A DNA stretch of 64,000 bases from the NCBI RefSeq assembly GCF_014750655.1, contig NZ_JABBXD010000002.1:157088-221087 (forward strand), written 5' to 3'. The translations under genes were made by a program, and so were the position numbers. The notes beneath the pieces are model-generated. The model did not search any database and was not told the DNA's origin. It worked only from the letters and a program-made list of their open reading frames with translations. This document shows, in pieces, positions 9,059 to 18,441 of this stretch; the first letter of the stretch is position 1, and every line of letters begins with the position of its first letter. This DNA comes from Salinimonas profundi. Lineage in GTDB: Bacteria; Pseudomonadota; Gammaproteobacteria; Enterobacterales; Alteromonadaceae.

Positions 9059-10822
9059 TTAATCAGTGCTTTTTTTCACTACATCAATGGCAAGGTCGGC
9101 CAGTTGCTGTGGGTTAGCCGGACTTGGCGCATCCGTTAACGGGCAGGCCGCGGTCGTGGTTTTCGGGAAAGCCATTACATCACGAATTGATGTAGCGCCG
9201 GTCATCAGCATAACCAGACGATCAAGACCAAAGGCCAGACCGGCATGAGGTGGCGCGCCAAATTGCAGCGCTTCTAACAGGAAGCCAAATTTATTTTTCG
9301 CTTCTTCTTCGTCTATACCTAATACCGTAAAGACCGCCTGTTGCATCTGCTGATCGTGAATACGCACCGAGCCACCGCCTAACTCAACGCCATTAAGCAC
9401 CATATCATAGGCATCTGACAGTGCATCAGAGGGATTATCAATCAGTCCCTGCGCATCTACGCCACGTGGCGCGGTGAACGGGTGATGCAATGCATGCATC
9501 TGACCGTCGGCTTCTTCAAACATGGGGAAGTCAACCACCCACAATGGCTTCCAGTCGCCTTCCAGCAGATCGAAATCTTCGCCCAGCTTAAGACGCAACG
9601 CGCCCATCGCTTCGGTTACAACGGTTGTGCTGTCAGCACCAAATAACAAAATATCGCCCTGCGCTGCGCCGGTACGCGCGATGATCGCATCGGTGATATC
9701 TTCGCTCAGGAACTTCAGGATTGGCGATTGCAACCCTTCCTGACCCTGTGCCATTTCATTGATTTTTATCCACGCCAGACCTTTAGCACCATAAATACCG
9801 GCAAACTTGGTGTACTCGTCAATCTGTTTACGTGACATGCTGGCGCCGCCAGGCACACGGATAACAGCCACGCGCCCTTTATCATCGTTGGCCGGGCCGC
9901 TGAAGACCTTAAACTCGACGGTTTTAAGCAAATCTGCCACATCCACCAGCTCAAGCGGGTTACGCAGGTCCGGCTTATCACTGCCGTAACGCTGCATCGC
10001 TTCTGCGTAAGTCATACGCGGGAAGTCACCCAAATCAACATCTAACATTTTCATAAACAAATCGCGGATCATGCCTTCTGTGATTTGCATCACGCCGTCG
10101 GCGTCCAGAAAGGTGGTTTCCAAATCGATTTGGGTAAATTCTGGCTGACGGTCTGCTCGTAAGTCTTCATCACGAAAACATTTAACGATTTGATAATAGC
10201 GGTCCATGCCTGACATCATCAGCAATTGCTTGAACAGCTGAGGAGACTGAGGCAGCGCAAAAAACTCACCTTTATGCGTACGGCTAGGCACCAGATAGTC
10301 ACGTGCACCTTCCGGTGTGGCTTTGGTAAGAATCGGTGTTTCAATATCCAAAAACCCATCATCTTCAAGATAACGGCGCACGGCAGCTGTTACCTGCGCC
10401 CGGAACTTCAGACGCTGGCTCATCAGCGGGCGACGCAAATCCAGATAGCGATAACGCAGACGCTGTTCTTCAGAGTTTTCCTGATTCCAGTCCAGCGGCA
10501 ATACAGACGATTTACTGAATATTTCCAGACCGGTACCCAGAATCTCGATAGCGCCAGTGCGCATTCCATCGTTGACCTGTCCTTCGGGACGAGCACGAAC
10601 CTTACCGGTCAGTTTTACGCAAAATTCGCTGCGCAGCTTGTTAGCTTCTTCAAGTACTTCAGGTAAATCCGGGTCAAAGACTACCTGAACAATACCTTCA
10701 CGATCGCGCAGATCGATAAAAATCAGGCCGCCTAAATCGCGGCGCTTATTCACCCACCCGCAAAGAGTGACTTCTTGTCCTACATAAGATGAATCGATAT
10801 TCCCACAGTAATCTGTGCGCAT
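9059..10822 (-). CDS. aspS: Aspartyl-tRNA synthetase
   Basis: A class II synthetase charging tRNA-Asp. At 587 residues it is full length for the bacterial type. It has an N-terminal OB anticodon-binding domain (about 1-105, [15 protein letters not shown]), motif 2 ([18 protein letters not shown], about 217-234), a bacterial GAD insertion (about 290-420), and motif 3 ([15 protein letters not shown], about 525-539). The order aspS-nudB-ruvCAB is a common gammaproteobacterial arrangement. Confidence 0.98.
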   Translation of the reverse strand: MRTDYCGNIDSSYVGQEVTLCGWVNKRRDLGGLIFIDLRDREGIVQVVFDPDLPEVLEEANKLRSEFCVKLTGKVRARPEGQVNDGMRTGAIEILGTGLEIFSKSSVLPLDWNQENSEEQRLRYRYLDLRRPLMSQRLKFRAQVTAAVRRYLEDDGFLDIETPILTKATPEGARDYLVPSRTHKGEFFALPQSPQLFKQLLMMSGMDRYYQIVKCFRDEDLRADRQPEFTQIDLETTFLDADGVMQITEGMIRDLFMKMLDVDLGDFPRMTYAEAMQRYGSDKPDLRNPLELVDVADLLKTVEFKVFSGPANDDKGRVAVIRVPGGASMSRKQIDEYTKFAGIYGAKGLAWIKINEMAQGQEGLQSPILKFLSEDITDAIIARTGAAQGDILLFGADSTTVVTEAMGALRLKLGEDFDLLEGDWKPLWVVDFPMFEEADGQMHALHHPFTAPRGVDAQGLIDNPSDALSDAYDMVLNGVELGGGSVRIHDQQMQQAVFTVLGIDEEEAKNKFGFLLEALQFGAPPHAGLAFGLDRLVMLMTGATSIRDVMAFPKTTTAACPLTDAPSPANPQQLADLAIDVVKKSTD

Positions 10823-10988
10823 GGTCGCTGACCCCTGGTTGTTTTACTAAGCTGTGCCACGAGAATTTGCTAATTTACCCCGGTATTACCTGCTAAAAAC
10901 GGCAATTTGTTAAAAAAGCTATCGGGCAATCAGTTGCTGTATGTCAAAATAAGGCCGCATAGTATAAACAAATGCGATTTAAAGCCCA

Positions 10989-11882
10989 ATGAGAAATCAA
11001 CATTTCCCTGACCGCGATTTGCCGGCGCCGCTTTATCTGGGCTTACCGATATGGCAGCACCCAAGCTGGCCAGGTCTGTGGTTGCCCCCGACGCAGGCGC
11101 GAACCAATGCACTGAACGCGTATGCGGGGCACTTTAGCAGTGTGGAGGGCAACAGCACCTTTTATGCCCTGCCAGACAGTATGACCTGCCAGCGCTGGTA
11201 TGAAAGCGTGCCGGCAACGTTCAGGTTCACGTTTAAGCTTAATCAACAGGTCAGTCATGCTGACAATATTCTGCTTAATGCAGACATTCTCGGCGCTCAG
11301 CTTTCGTCGTTAGCGCATTTAAAAGAAAAACTGGGGCCACTGATGCTGCAGTTGCCTGCCCGTTTTTCTCCTGAACGCCTTCCTGAGCTGGTGCAATTCA
11401 TCGCAAAATGGCCAAAAGATTATTGTCTGGCGGTAGAAGTCCGTCACCCGGCATTTTTTGAAAAAGGACACGCCGAGAAATCGTTAAATAACCTGTTAAA
11501 AGAACACGAAGTGAATCGGGTGATGATGGATACCCGTGCCCTGTTCAGGGGACAAGTATCGTCCGAGGCTATGTTAGATGCACGGGAAAAGAAACCGCGC
11601 CTCCCCCTGCATGTCTGGGCAAGTGGCCACCAGCCGGTCATCCGGTTTGTTGGCCATGACGATAATGAGATAAACAAACAGTGTTTATTGCCCTGGGTGG
11701 ACAAATGTCATGCGTGGCGAATGGCGGGAATATCACCGTTTTTATTTTTACATAGGGCGGATAACAAAGATGCGCCATGGTTGGCGCATCTGTTTACTGA
11801 TTTGTATAACAAGCAATATCCTGAACAGGCATTACCGGCCATCCGGTTATCCGAACAACCTGATCAGCAGGCATTATTCTGA
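10989..11882 (+). CDS. DUF72 family protein (YecE-like)
   Basis: A member of the DUF72 TIM-barrel-like family. Function is not established. The 297-residue sequence has the family hallmarks: a GLPIWQHPSWPG start, SSVEGNSTFYALPD near 45-58, FRFTFKLNQQVSH near 77-89, LGPLMLQLPARFSP near 115-128, and AVEVRHPAFF near 150. It is transcribed divergently from aspS. Its last nine bases overlap the 3' end of glrR on the opposite strand. Confidence 0.85.
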   Translation: MRNQHFPDRDLPAPLYLGLPIWQHPSWPGLWLPPTQARTNALNAYAGHFSSVEGNSTFYALPDSMTCQRWYESVPATFRFTFKLNQQVSHADNILLNADILGAQLSSLAHLKEKLGPLMLQLPARFSPERLPELVQFIAKWPKDYCLAVEVRHPAFFEKGHAEKSLNNLLKEHEVNRVMMDTRALFRGQVSSEAMLDAREKKPRLPLHVWASGHQPVIRFVGHDDNEINKQCLLPWVDKCHAWRMAGISPFLFLHRADNKDAPWLAHLFTDLYNKQYPEQALPAIRLSEQPDQQALF

Positions 11883-13226
11883 AGCGTTTCTGAAATCACC
11901 AGCATCAAGCTCGTGTTTTTTCATCAACTTGTGCATATCAGTGCGGTTTCTGCCGGCCAGTTCAGCTGCTCGTGTTACGTTACCGTCAGTCATTTTCAGC
12001 AGCTTGTACAAATATTGCTGCTCAAAGGCATCCCTGGCTTCAGTTAGGGTTGGCCAGCTTTGTTTTGTAGCTGACAGCGCCTGCTCCACCAAATGCAATG
12101 GAATCACCGGCGTTTGAGTCAGTGCCACACACTGCTCTACCACGTTAACTAACTGTCTGACGTTGCCGGGCCAGTCTGATTTGACCAGGTGCTGCATGGC
12201 GTCGTCTGAAAACTGCGTAACATTAACGCCGTGGCGCTGACCACTTTGCTGTAATAAGGTTCTGGCCAGCAGCGGAATATCTTCGCTGCGCTCTTTCAAA
12301 GACGGCAGCTTCAGATTGACCACATTCAGTCGGTAGTACAAATCTTCGCGGAACGTGCCCTCTTCCATCTCTTTATGCAAATCTTTATGCGTTGCTGAGA
12401 TAATGCGCACGTCGATATCCACGTGTTTGCTGCTACCAACCGGACGAATCTGACGCTCCTGTAACGCACGCAGTAATTTAACCTGCAAGGTCATCGGCAT
12501 ATCACCAATTTCGTCCAGAAACAGTGTGCCACCATTGGCTTCCCTGAACAGACCCGGCGCAGCCTGTACTGCACCGGTGAAAGCGCCTTTGGCATGACCG
12601 AACAATTCTGATTCAAGCAGATTCTCAGGTAATGCACCACAGTTAATAGCCACAAAAGGCATATCAGAACGATTGCTGGCACGATGAATGGCATTTGCCA
12701 GCAGCTCTTTACCGGTACCACTGGCACCGCTTATCAGTACGCTAACCTCGCGCTGTGCAATCCGGTATGCCTGATCAAGTACATTGGTCATTTCCGGTGC
12801 ACGGGTAACAATATCCTGACACCACTCGCCCGGCTGCGCCGCCTGAGACTGGCTTAACGCCTTATTAAGCAAATTGCGCAATTCATCATGATCAACAGGC
12901 TTTGGCAGGAATCCAAAAACGCCACGCTGCGTTGCTGCAACAGCATCAGAGATAGTGCCGTGAGCGGTCATCAAAATCACAGGGATATCTTTACGTATCC
13001 CCATAATTTCCTCAAACAGGCTTAATCCGTCCAGCCCCGGCATTCTTAAGTCGCTAAGTACAACATCGTACTCTTCACTGCGAATCTTTTTTAATGCTGC
13101 CTGTCCGTCTTCAACGGCCGTTACGCGAAATCCTTCTCCTTCAAGACGGATTGTCAGCAGGCGCAATAAACTCTTATCATCATCCACCAACAACAACTGC
13201 GGATTTGCTTTTACGGATTCACTCAC
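11874..13226 (-). CDS. glrR: Sigma-54-dependent response regulator GlrR (QseF)
   Basis: An NtrC-family activator partnered with the kinase at 13813-15210. The 450 residues comprise a receiver domain (about 9-125, phospho-acceptor Asp in [13 protein letters not shown]). The AAA+ domain follows, with Walker A GASGTGKE, the sigma-54 contact loop GAFTGA, and FLDEIGDMP as Walker B (about 140-375). A Fis-type HTH ([19 protein letters not shown]) lies at the C-terminus. It starts with GTG overlapping the qseG stop (GTGA). Gene order glrK-qseG-glrR matches E. coli, where the system controls glmY/rpoE; the target here is unknown. Confidence 0.93.
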   Translation of the reverse strand: MSESVKANPQLLLVDDDKSLLRLLTIRLEGEGFRVTAVEDGQAALKKIRSEEYDVVLSDLRMPGLDGLSLFEEIMGIRKDIPVILMTAHGTISDAVAATQRGVFGFLPKPVDHDELRNLLNKALSQSQAAQPGEWCQDIVTRAPEMTNVLDQAYRIAQREVSVLISGASGTGKELLANAIHRASNRSDMPFVAINCGALPENLLESELFGHAKGAFTGAVQAAPGLFREANGGTLFLDEIGDMPMTLQVKLLRALQERQIRPVGSSKHVDIDVRIISATHKDLHKEMEEGTFREDLYYRLNVVNLKLPSLKERSEDIPLLARTLLQQSGQRHGVNVTQFSDDAMQHLVKSDWPGNVRQLVNVVEQCVALTQTPVIPLHLVEQALSATKQSWPTLTEARDAFEQQYLYKLLKMTDGNVTRAAELAGRNRTDMHKLMKKHELDAGDFRNASE

Positions 13227-13813
13227 TGCTGGTTACCTCTGTTTTTATCCATCAATGTCGCTTCTACTTCTAATAATTCTTCAAGTTTTTTGCGCTGAGC
13301 CTCTAGCTCTTCTTTAAGCGCTTCGCTGGACTGCGCCTGCTCTGCATTTACTTTATTCAGCACAACCAGGGCTGATTCTAACTCCAGCATTTCATTGTTC
13401 GGCGCAATCACCATGGTTTCTACCAGCGGGGCAATATTGCTTTGCAGTTTTGGTTTTAAAATATTCAACCAATGCTGCGCACGGAGTCTGTCCTGATAAG
13501 GCGTATCTACCGGTAACGACAGCAGGATCTTCTTGAGCAAATCAGAGGTGCTATCCCCTAAATTCGCGATGGCCTGCTTGCGGTCAGGCCAGCTTGTTTT
13601 ATCGGCGCTGAGCCATATTCCGGCCCAGTGTAAAAAATCACACTGATGCGCAAACTCTTCCTGATCTGGCGACACCAAACAAAAGTCATCACTATCATCA
13701 ATAACAACGACAGGCTGCGGCTTATTTTGTTCAGGAGGAGCCGGCTCGGATTGTTCTAATCCCGCACACCCACTCAGTACTGCTATGAAAGGCAGTAAAA
13801 TCAATTTTTTCAT
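13223..13813 (-). CDS. qseG: QseG-like outer-membrane lipoprotein
   Basis: The small lipoprotein encoded between kinase and regulator in Glr/Qse operons. In E. coli, QseG binds and modulates the kinase QseE. The 196-residue product has a lipoprotein signal ending L-S-G-C (Cys16) and a C-terminal coiled coil (about 155-190, EALKEELEAQRKKLEELLEVEAT). Sequence similarity by eye is modest, so the name rests mainly on position, lipobox and size. It overlaps both neighbours (TAATG upstream, GTGA downstream). Confidence 0.75.
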   Translation of the reverse strand: MKKLILLPFIAVLSGCAGLEQSEPAPPEQNKPQPVVVIDDSDDFCLVSPDQEEFAHQCDFLHWAGIWLSADKTSWPDRKQAIANLGDSTSDLLKKILLSLPVDTPYQDRLRAQHWLNILKPKLQSNIAPLVETMVIAPNNEMLELESALVVLNKVNAEQAQSSEALKEELEAQRKKLEELLEVEATLMDKNRGNQQ

Positions 13814-15210
13814 TATTGTTTTACCTCACGCGGGATAGTCACTCTAAAACACACATCAGCATCTTCAACATCCACAACAGACACGTCGCCATGCATTAGT
13901 TTTGCACAATCTGAAACAATGGATAATCCCAATCCTGTTCCAATGACATTGTCATTACGCGGATCATCGCCTCGGGTAAAGGGCTCAAACAAGCGTTTGA
14001 CCGCATCCGGTGCAATCCGTTTCCCCCTATTTGCCACGTCCAATACGGTATTGCCATCCCTTTGATAAATAGACAAGTTTATTGGACGTCCTACCGCGCC
14101 ATGGGCCACGGCATTAGAAATCAGGTTATCCAGAATCCGGCGATATAACTCTTCATCCACCACGATGCTACTGGTGCGAATATCCACCGTTACTTCACGA
14201 TCCTGTAACGCAAGGGCGTAGTCTTCAAGACAGTCTTTTACCATTTGATTGGGATCGACGTCGGTGAAGGTTGGCTGCGCCTGTTGCAGCAAAAGATTAT
14301 AATCTAAAAGTTTCTCAACCAGTGTATTTAATCGTTGAGTACTGGATGTCAGGAGAGAAAGCACCTCTACCTGCTGGGTATTCAGTTCTCCCACGACATT
14401 TTCTGACAATAAGCTGCAGCCCTCTTTGATACTGGCAAGGGGCGTCTTCAACTCGTGCGCGGCATGTCTTAGCAATGCGGTACGTATGTGTTCCAGTTGC
14501 TGAAGACGGTCAGATAACCAGTGCAGATCTTTTTCCACGCCGATAAGCTCAGAGGGTGCATGGGTGGAGAGCGGCGGCAGTTCACCCTGCTGACGGGCCA
14601 GCATGCGGATAATCAATTTAAGCTTTTTGACCGGATTAACAATCAGCTGACTGCCCAGCAAAATAAGTAATAGCGAAACGCTGACCAACATGGCGGTAGA
14701 CCAGGCCTGTTTTGCCTGCATGGCATTCAGATCTTCTTGCTGGATGGCAAGGCGCTGTTGGATTGCCGTGTCCACATCCTGACGCATTGCTGACACGTTA
14801 TTACTCAATGAATTGAGATACGCACTGAGCAGCATCGTATCATCGATGTTCCGGAAGGTTTTAAGCTGGGTGATGTCTTTTTTAAGGGTGGTGCAGGTGC
14901 TGCTTTGCGGTAGTGCTTCACAGATAGCTTTTAATGCATCTATAAACTGCACGATCGCATTGTCGCTGAGCTCAGCCACCGTTTCGTTTTGTATGATGGC
15001 GTACTGGCGAAGCGCGCGTTCTAAATCAATAGACGCTTCATCAAGTTGCTGCATCAGGCCGACAACATTAACTACATAACGGGTCTCCACACTCGTCATT
15101 TGCCCGACCTTGGCCAAATCGTTCTGACTTTGCCAAAGTAACGCAATGAGAGGGACCAGTGCCAGTACAAAGCTGGCCAGTGTTAATTGTCGTAAAGAAC
15201 CGAGTCGCAC
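13813..15210 (-). CDS. glrK: Sensor histidine kinase GlrK (QseE)
   Basis: An inner-membrane kinase for GlrR. The 465 residues have two membrane helices (about 10-28 and 170-190) enclosing a periplasmic sensor of about 140 residues. A HisKA box with the phospho-accepting His (LRHAAHELKTPLASIKEG) is near 250. HATPase motifs are an N box with NLISNAVAHG near 345 and GTGLGLSIV near 425. It starts with GTG behind AGAGAG. The gene for an EF-hand protein lies 99 bp upstream on the same strand. Confidence 0.92.
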   Translation of the reverse strand: MRLGSLRQLTLASFVLALVPLIALLWQSQNDLAKVGQMTSVETRYVVNVVGLMQQLDEASIDLERALRQYAIIQNETVAELSDNAIVQFIDALKAICEALPQSSTCTTLKKDITQLKTFRNIDDTMLLSAYLNSLSNNVSAMRQDVDTAIQQRLAIQQEDLNAMQAKQAWSTAMLVSVSLLLILLGSQLIVNPVKKLKLIIRMLARQQGELPPLSTHAPSELIGVEKDLHWLSDRLQQLEHIRTALLRHAAHELKTPLASIKEGCSLLSENVVGELNTQQVEVLSLLTSSTQRLNTLVEKLLDYNLLLQQAQPTFTDVDPNQMVKDCLEDYALALQDREVTVDIRTSSIVVDEELYRRILDNLISNAVAHGAVGRPINLSIYQRDGNTVLDVANRGKRIAPDAVKRLFEPFTRGDDPRNDNVIGTGLGLSIVSDCAKLMHGDVSVVDVEDADVCFRVTIPREVKQ

Positions 15211-15309
15211 TGCTTACTCTCTGATAGTAAATCGGCCATTGAGAATGGCACACCCCAGAATTGCGAGCAAGTCAGACGAATACTTCGTTGCTTCATAATC
15301 CTTTGAAAA

Positions 15310-15573
15310 TTAAGACTGTGTAGTCACTTTCGCAACATACTCGCCTTCAGCTAATTCTTCTTCGCTTAACTTACCGTCGCGGTTATTATCCATTGCACCA
15401 AACCGGCGTAAAAGCGCTGTGTCGCTTACCGCTTCTTTCAATGATACCTGACCGTCCTTATCAACATCTAAGCGGGCGATGGTTTCGTTTTGCGCGTGTG
15501 CATTGGCTATTGCGATGGATTGTACCGCAATTGCAGTCAAAAGTATTAGTAAAAGCTTTTCTACACGTTTCAT
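15310..15573 (-). CDS. Secreted EF-hand calcium-binding protein
   Basis: A small protein of 87 residues from the ATG at 15573, which has a strong AGGAGG ribosome-binding site. A longer in-frame start upstream would spoil the signal peptide. Residues 1-28 form a signal peptide (KRVEKLLLILLTAIAVQSIA, cleavage after N-A-H-A). Two EF-hand loops follow: DVDKDGQVSLKE (about 36-47) and DNNRDGKLSEEE (about 62-73), both with intact calcium ligands. It probably acts in the periplasm. It sits 99 bp upstream of the GlrK operon on the same strand, so co-transcription is possible but not shown. Confidence 0.8.
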   Translation of the reverse strand: MKRVEKLLLILLTAIAVQSIAIANAHAQNETIARLDVDKDGQVSLKEAVSDTALLRRFGAMDNNRDGKLSEEELAEGEYVAKVTTQS

Positions 15574-15781
15574 GTGTCCTCCTGATTTAGCAGTGCCCGG
15601 CTGGCGTCGGCATATTGCTAAAGTTGCTAACTCGATAATCAGAGTGTATCGGGTAACTTTTTTCAAAAGACTTTCAGCAGTAACTATGCCAGTTAAAAAA
15701 ACAGGCTATTTATCATAATTTTACTTTGTATTAACCAGATATTACCGGCATTGGTGTTGCAAATAGCGAACACCTTCGCCG

Positions 15782-17875
15782 CTAGTTTGAAACGTGGCGG
15801 GAGGCTGAATCAGTGAACGAGAATCGCGCAGGCAGATTAGCCACCTCCTCCAGGGGGATGGGCTTACTAAACAGATACCCCTGTACATGGTCACAGCCAT
15901 GTTCAAGCAGATATTCCCACTGACTGACATGCTCAATACCTTCAGCACAAATGGTCAGGGACAAACGCTTAGCCAAATCAATAATGGAGTTGGTAACCAG
16001 ACGACTTCGATCGGAAGTGCCTAATTCACGCACAAACTGCCGGTCAATTTTCAACGTATCGATAGAAATCTGGGTAAGATAACTTAAAGAGGAATAGCCG
16101 GTACCAAAGTCATCAAGCGCGATCGCGCAGCCCATATTACTCAACCGACGGAAAAACTTATTGGCAAACGCAAAGTTCTCCAGGTATGCGGACTCAGTTA
16201 CTTCAAACTCGATATATTCAGGGTTAACCTGCTGCTGCGTAAAGATACTGTAGATAAGATCGAACAGTCCTGAATGGCGTAGGTCATGGCCTGACAAATT
16301 CACTGCCACGCGGAATTTGTCTTCAAAAACAGACTGCAACAGTGGCAGCTCTATACTGACCCGCTCAATTACCCAGCGGGTGATTGCCGATATTTTACCG
16401 CTTTGCTCGGCGATAGGAATGAACTCTGCCGGATTGATCATTCCAAATTCCGGGTGCTGCCAGCGTATCAGCGCCTCAAAGCCCACAAGTTTGCCGTCAC
16501 GTGCCACTTTTGGCTGATAGTAAAGGACAAACTCATCCTGAGAAATACCCTGATCGATACTGTTTGCAATAGACAGTTTACGCTTGTGCGACTCAACCAT
16601 TTCGTGCGTGAAGATAGTATAGATCCCCCGCCCTTTTGCTTTTGAACGATACATCGCTAAGTCTGCATTGCTCATCAGCTGACTGAGCTCAAAATTAGCA
16701 TCTGACGCTTTTGCGATGCCAATACTCACGCCAACGGTTAGCGCAAGACCACGAAAATGAAAGGGTTCAGCAAAGGCGTCAATGACCCGGGTTGCCAGAT
16801 TTTTTAGACTAAGCTCCGTAACATCACGATCCGGTACGATAATAAACTCATCGCCCCCCAGTCGCGCAACCAGGTCTCCGTCACGCAGCATGGTCGTGAC
16901 TCGGTCAGCCACATCAATCAGAATCAGATCGCCGATTTCATGGCCCAGCGAATCATTAATCCCTTTAAAGCCATCCAAATCAAAAAACAGCAGTGCGATA
17001 TCTTTTTCCAGACGGCGGGAGCGAGCCAGTTCAAGCCGCAGGTTATCCATCACAAACTGGCGGTTTGGTAAACCTGTCAGGCTGTCAAAATTTGCCAGCC
17101 GCGTCATGGTCTGTTGCTGTTCCACTAACGTCTGATTTTGCTCCTGGTTTATAGTCAGCTCGGCTTCAATCGCATCCAGCAGCGTATTGACATGAAAAGC
17201 CAGCTGCCCGACTTCATTTGCAGAGCTTGTATCGAAACGCTGCGTATAATCTTTGGTAAAACTCAGCTGGTGCGTAAATGCCGACAGACGACTTAATGGT
17301 GACAACCACCGGTTTAGTAAAAAGAGTGTGATAGCTATCGTCAGTAACGTGGCTACGATGACAAATGGTAAGACATGCAGAAGCAGCGTCTGCCAGCTGT
17401 CACTGACAGGGGTTTCCACATCATTGATAATGACCACATAGCCCAGCGGCACACCATTGTCAGAAATGCGATTAATCGCAATCAGTTCATCGCCCACCCG
17501 GTAGCTGCCAGAGGGTTGTGTCAGCAGCCTGTCAAACTGACGTTCTTTCGCCAAATTGAATATTGATGAGGAAAGTGCTGGCTGCGAATAGATCAGTCCG
17601 CGTGCATTGTCATAGACTCTCGCCCCCAGAATATGCTGGTAGGACGCCAGATTAGTCAGTTCCTTTTTAATACGATCTTTATCGGGGCGGCGTTTAAGTA
17701 ACTCTGGGGTGAGATCTATGGCCAGATTCGCGGTCAGCGCGTTAAGATCCTTTTTAACTGACGCTGTATAAAGTTTTTCATGTTCGATAACCGTCAGCCA
17801 CATTACCAGCGCCGAGGTGATCAGCACCGCGCTGACCAGTAAAATGGCAATGGGCGTTTTTATAGTTCTTAGCAC
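15782..17875 (-). CDS. Membrane-bound GGDEF-EAL cyclic-di-GMP enzyme
   Basis: A 697-residue two-helix membrane protein with a periplasmic sensor (about 30-175), a HAMP linker after the second helix (about 180-255), a GGDEF domain (about 262-430) and an EAL domain (about 440-690). The cyclase motif RLGGDEF is intact and preceded at the right spacing by RDGD, an RxxD product-inhibition site. The phosphodiesterase motif is intact (FEALIRW, and DDFGTGYSS later), so both activities are possible. The start is a GTG with only a weak upstream Shine-Dalgarno sequence. Confidence 0.9.
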   Translation of the reverse strand: MLRTIKTPIAILLVSAVLITSALVMWLTVIEHEKLYTASVKKDLNALTANLAIDLTPELLKRRPDKDRIKKELTNLASYQHILGARVYDNARGLIYSQPALSSSIFNLAKERQFDRLLTQPSGSYRVGDELIAINRISDNGVPLGYVVIINDVETPVSDSWQTLLLHVLPFVIVATLLTIAITLFLLNRWLSPLSRLSAFTHQLSFTKDYTQRFDTSSANEVGQLAFHVNTLLDAIEAELTINQEQNQTLVEQQQTMTRLANFDSLTGLPNRQFVMDNLRLELARSRRLEKDIALLFFDLDGFKGINDSLGHEIGDLILIDVADRVTTMLRDGDLVARLGGDEFIIVPDRDVTELSLKNLATRVIDAFAEPFHFRGLALTVGVSIGIAKASDANFELSQLMSNADLAMYRSKAKGRGIYTIFTHEMVESHKRKLSIANSIDQGISQDEFVLYYQPKVARDGKLVGFEALIRWQHPEFGMINPAEFIPIAEQSGKISAITRWVIERVSIELPLLQSVFEDKFRVAVNLSGHDLRHSGLFDLIYSIFTQQQVNPEYIEFEVTESAYLENFAFANKFFRRLSNMGCAIALDDFGTGYSSLSYLTQISIDTLKIDRQFVRELGTSDRSRLVTNSIIDLAKRLSLTICAEGIEHVSQWEYLLEHGCDHVQGYLFSKPIPLEEVANLPARFSFTDSASRHVSN

Positions 17876-17931
17876 TGTTACAACTGCCTTGTTCCCACAT
17901 GCTCTTTGACCTGCCCTGCCAATGGCGAGGG

Positions 17932-18372
17932 TTAAGAATCAGTGACTGAGAGCTTCGTTTTAATAAACTGACTATGGGGGATATAAAGTAAATCTGCAAT
18001 CCGGCGGATAGTATGTTCTTCCATAGGTGCCAGAGACTTATCCGCGTACGCAATCTCCCACAGACTGGTTAAGATAACCTTTTTCTTATCATTATCACAC
18101 CTTTCGTTGATCACTTGCGTGAACTGCACCAAGTCAACGGCTTCCTCGGCCGTTTGCTCACCTTCATCCAACAGACTTTCCAGTGTTGGTTTATCCAGAG
18201 AAAACTGGCGTTGCAGAATATCGCGGTAAGCCTGCTTTTCTCTTTCATCGGTATTATTGTCAGCGCGGATAACCTCACTAAGCAACGCAGCAGTCGCTAG
18301 CTCTACTGAAAAGCTCTGATCCTGTTCATCGTCACTGGAGCGTTTAAAAAGTTCAACTACAGATTTTAACAT
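17932..18372 (-). CDS. TerB-like helical protein
   Basis: A 146-residue all-helical protein resembling the TerB/DjlA N-terminal family. It has two half-repeats, each with an acidic turn: LLSEVIRADNNTDEREKQAY near 32-51 and LWEIAYADKSLAPMEEHTIRRIADLL near 105-130. The family often binds metal through such acidic residues, but no function is established for stand-alone members. It is encoded upstream of the GGDEF-EAL gene on the same strand with a 56-bp gap. Confidence 0.75.
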   Translation of the reverse strand: MLKSVVELFKRSSDDEQDQSFSVELATAALLSEVIRADNNTDEREKQAYRDILQRQFSLDKPTLESLLDEGEQTAEEAVDLVQFTQVINERCDNDKKKVILTSLWEIAYADKSLAPMEEHTIRRIADLLYIPHSQFIKTKLSVTDS

Positions 18373-18441
18373 TCACTGATTCCTATCTTTGGCTATGCTA
18401 CCTTTTTACGACACCTGGCCATAAAGGTTTGTTCAGCCACC

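Noticed and set aside
15255-15280. Possible sigma-54 promoter (TGGCAC ... TTGC) near the glrK start
   Set aside because: GG and GC are 15 rather than 10 bases apart and the element points away from glrK.
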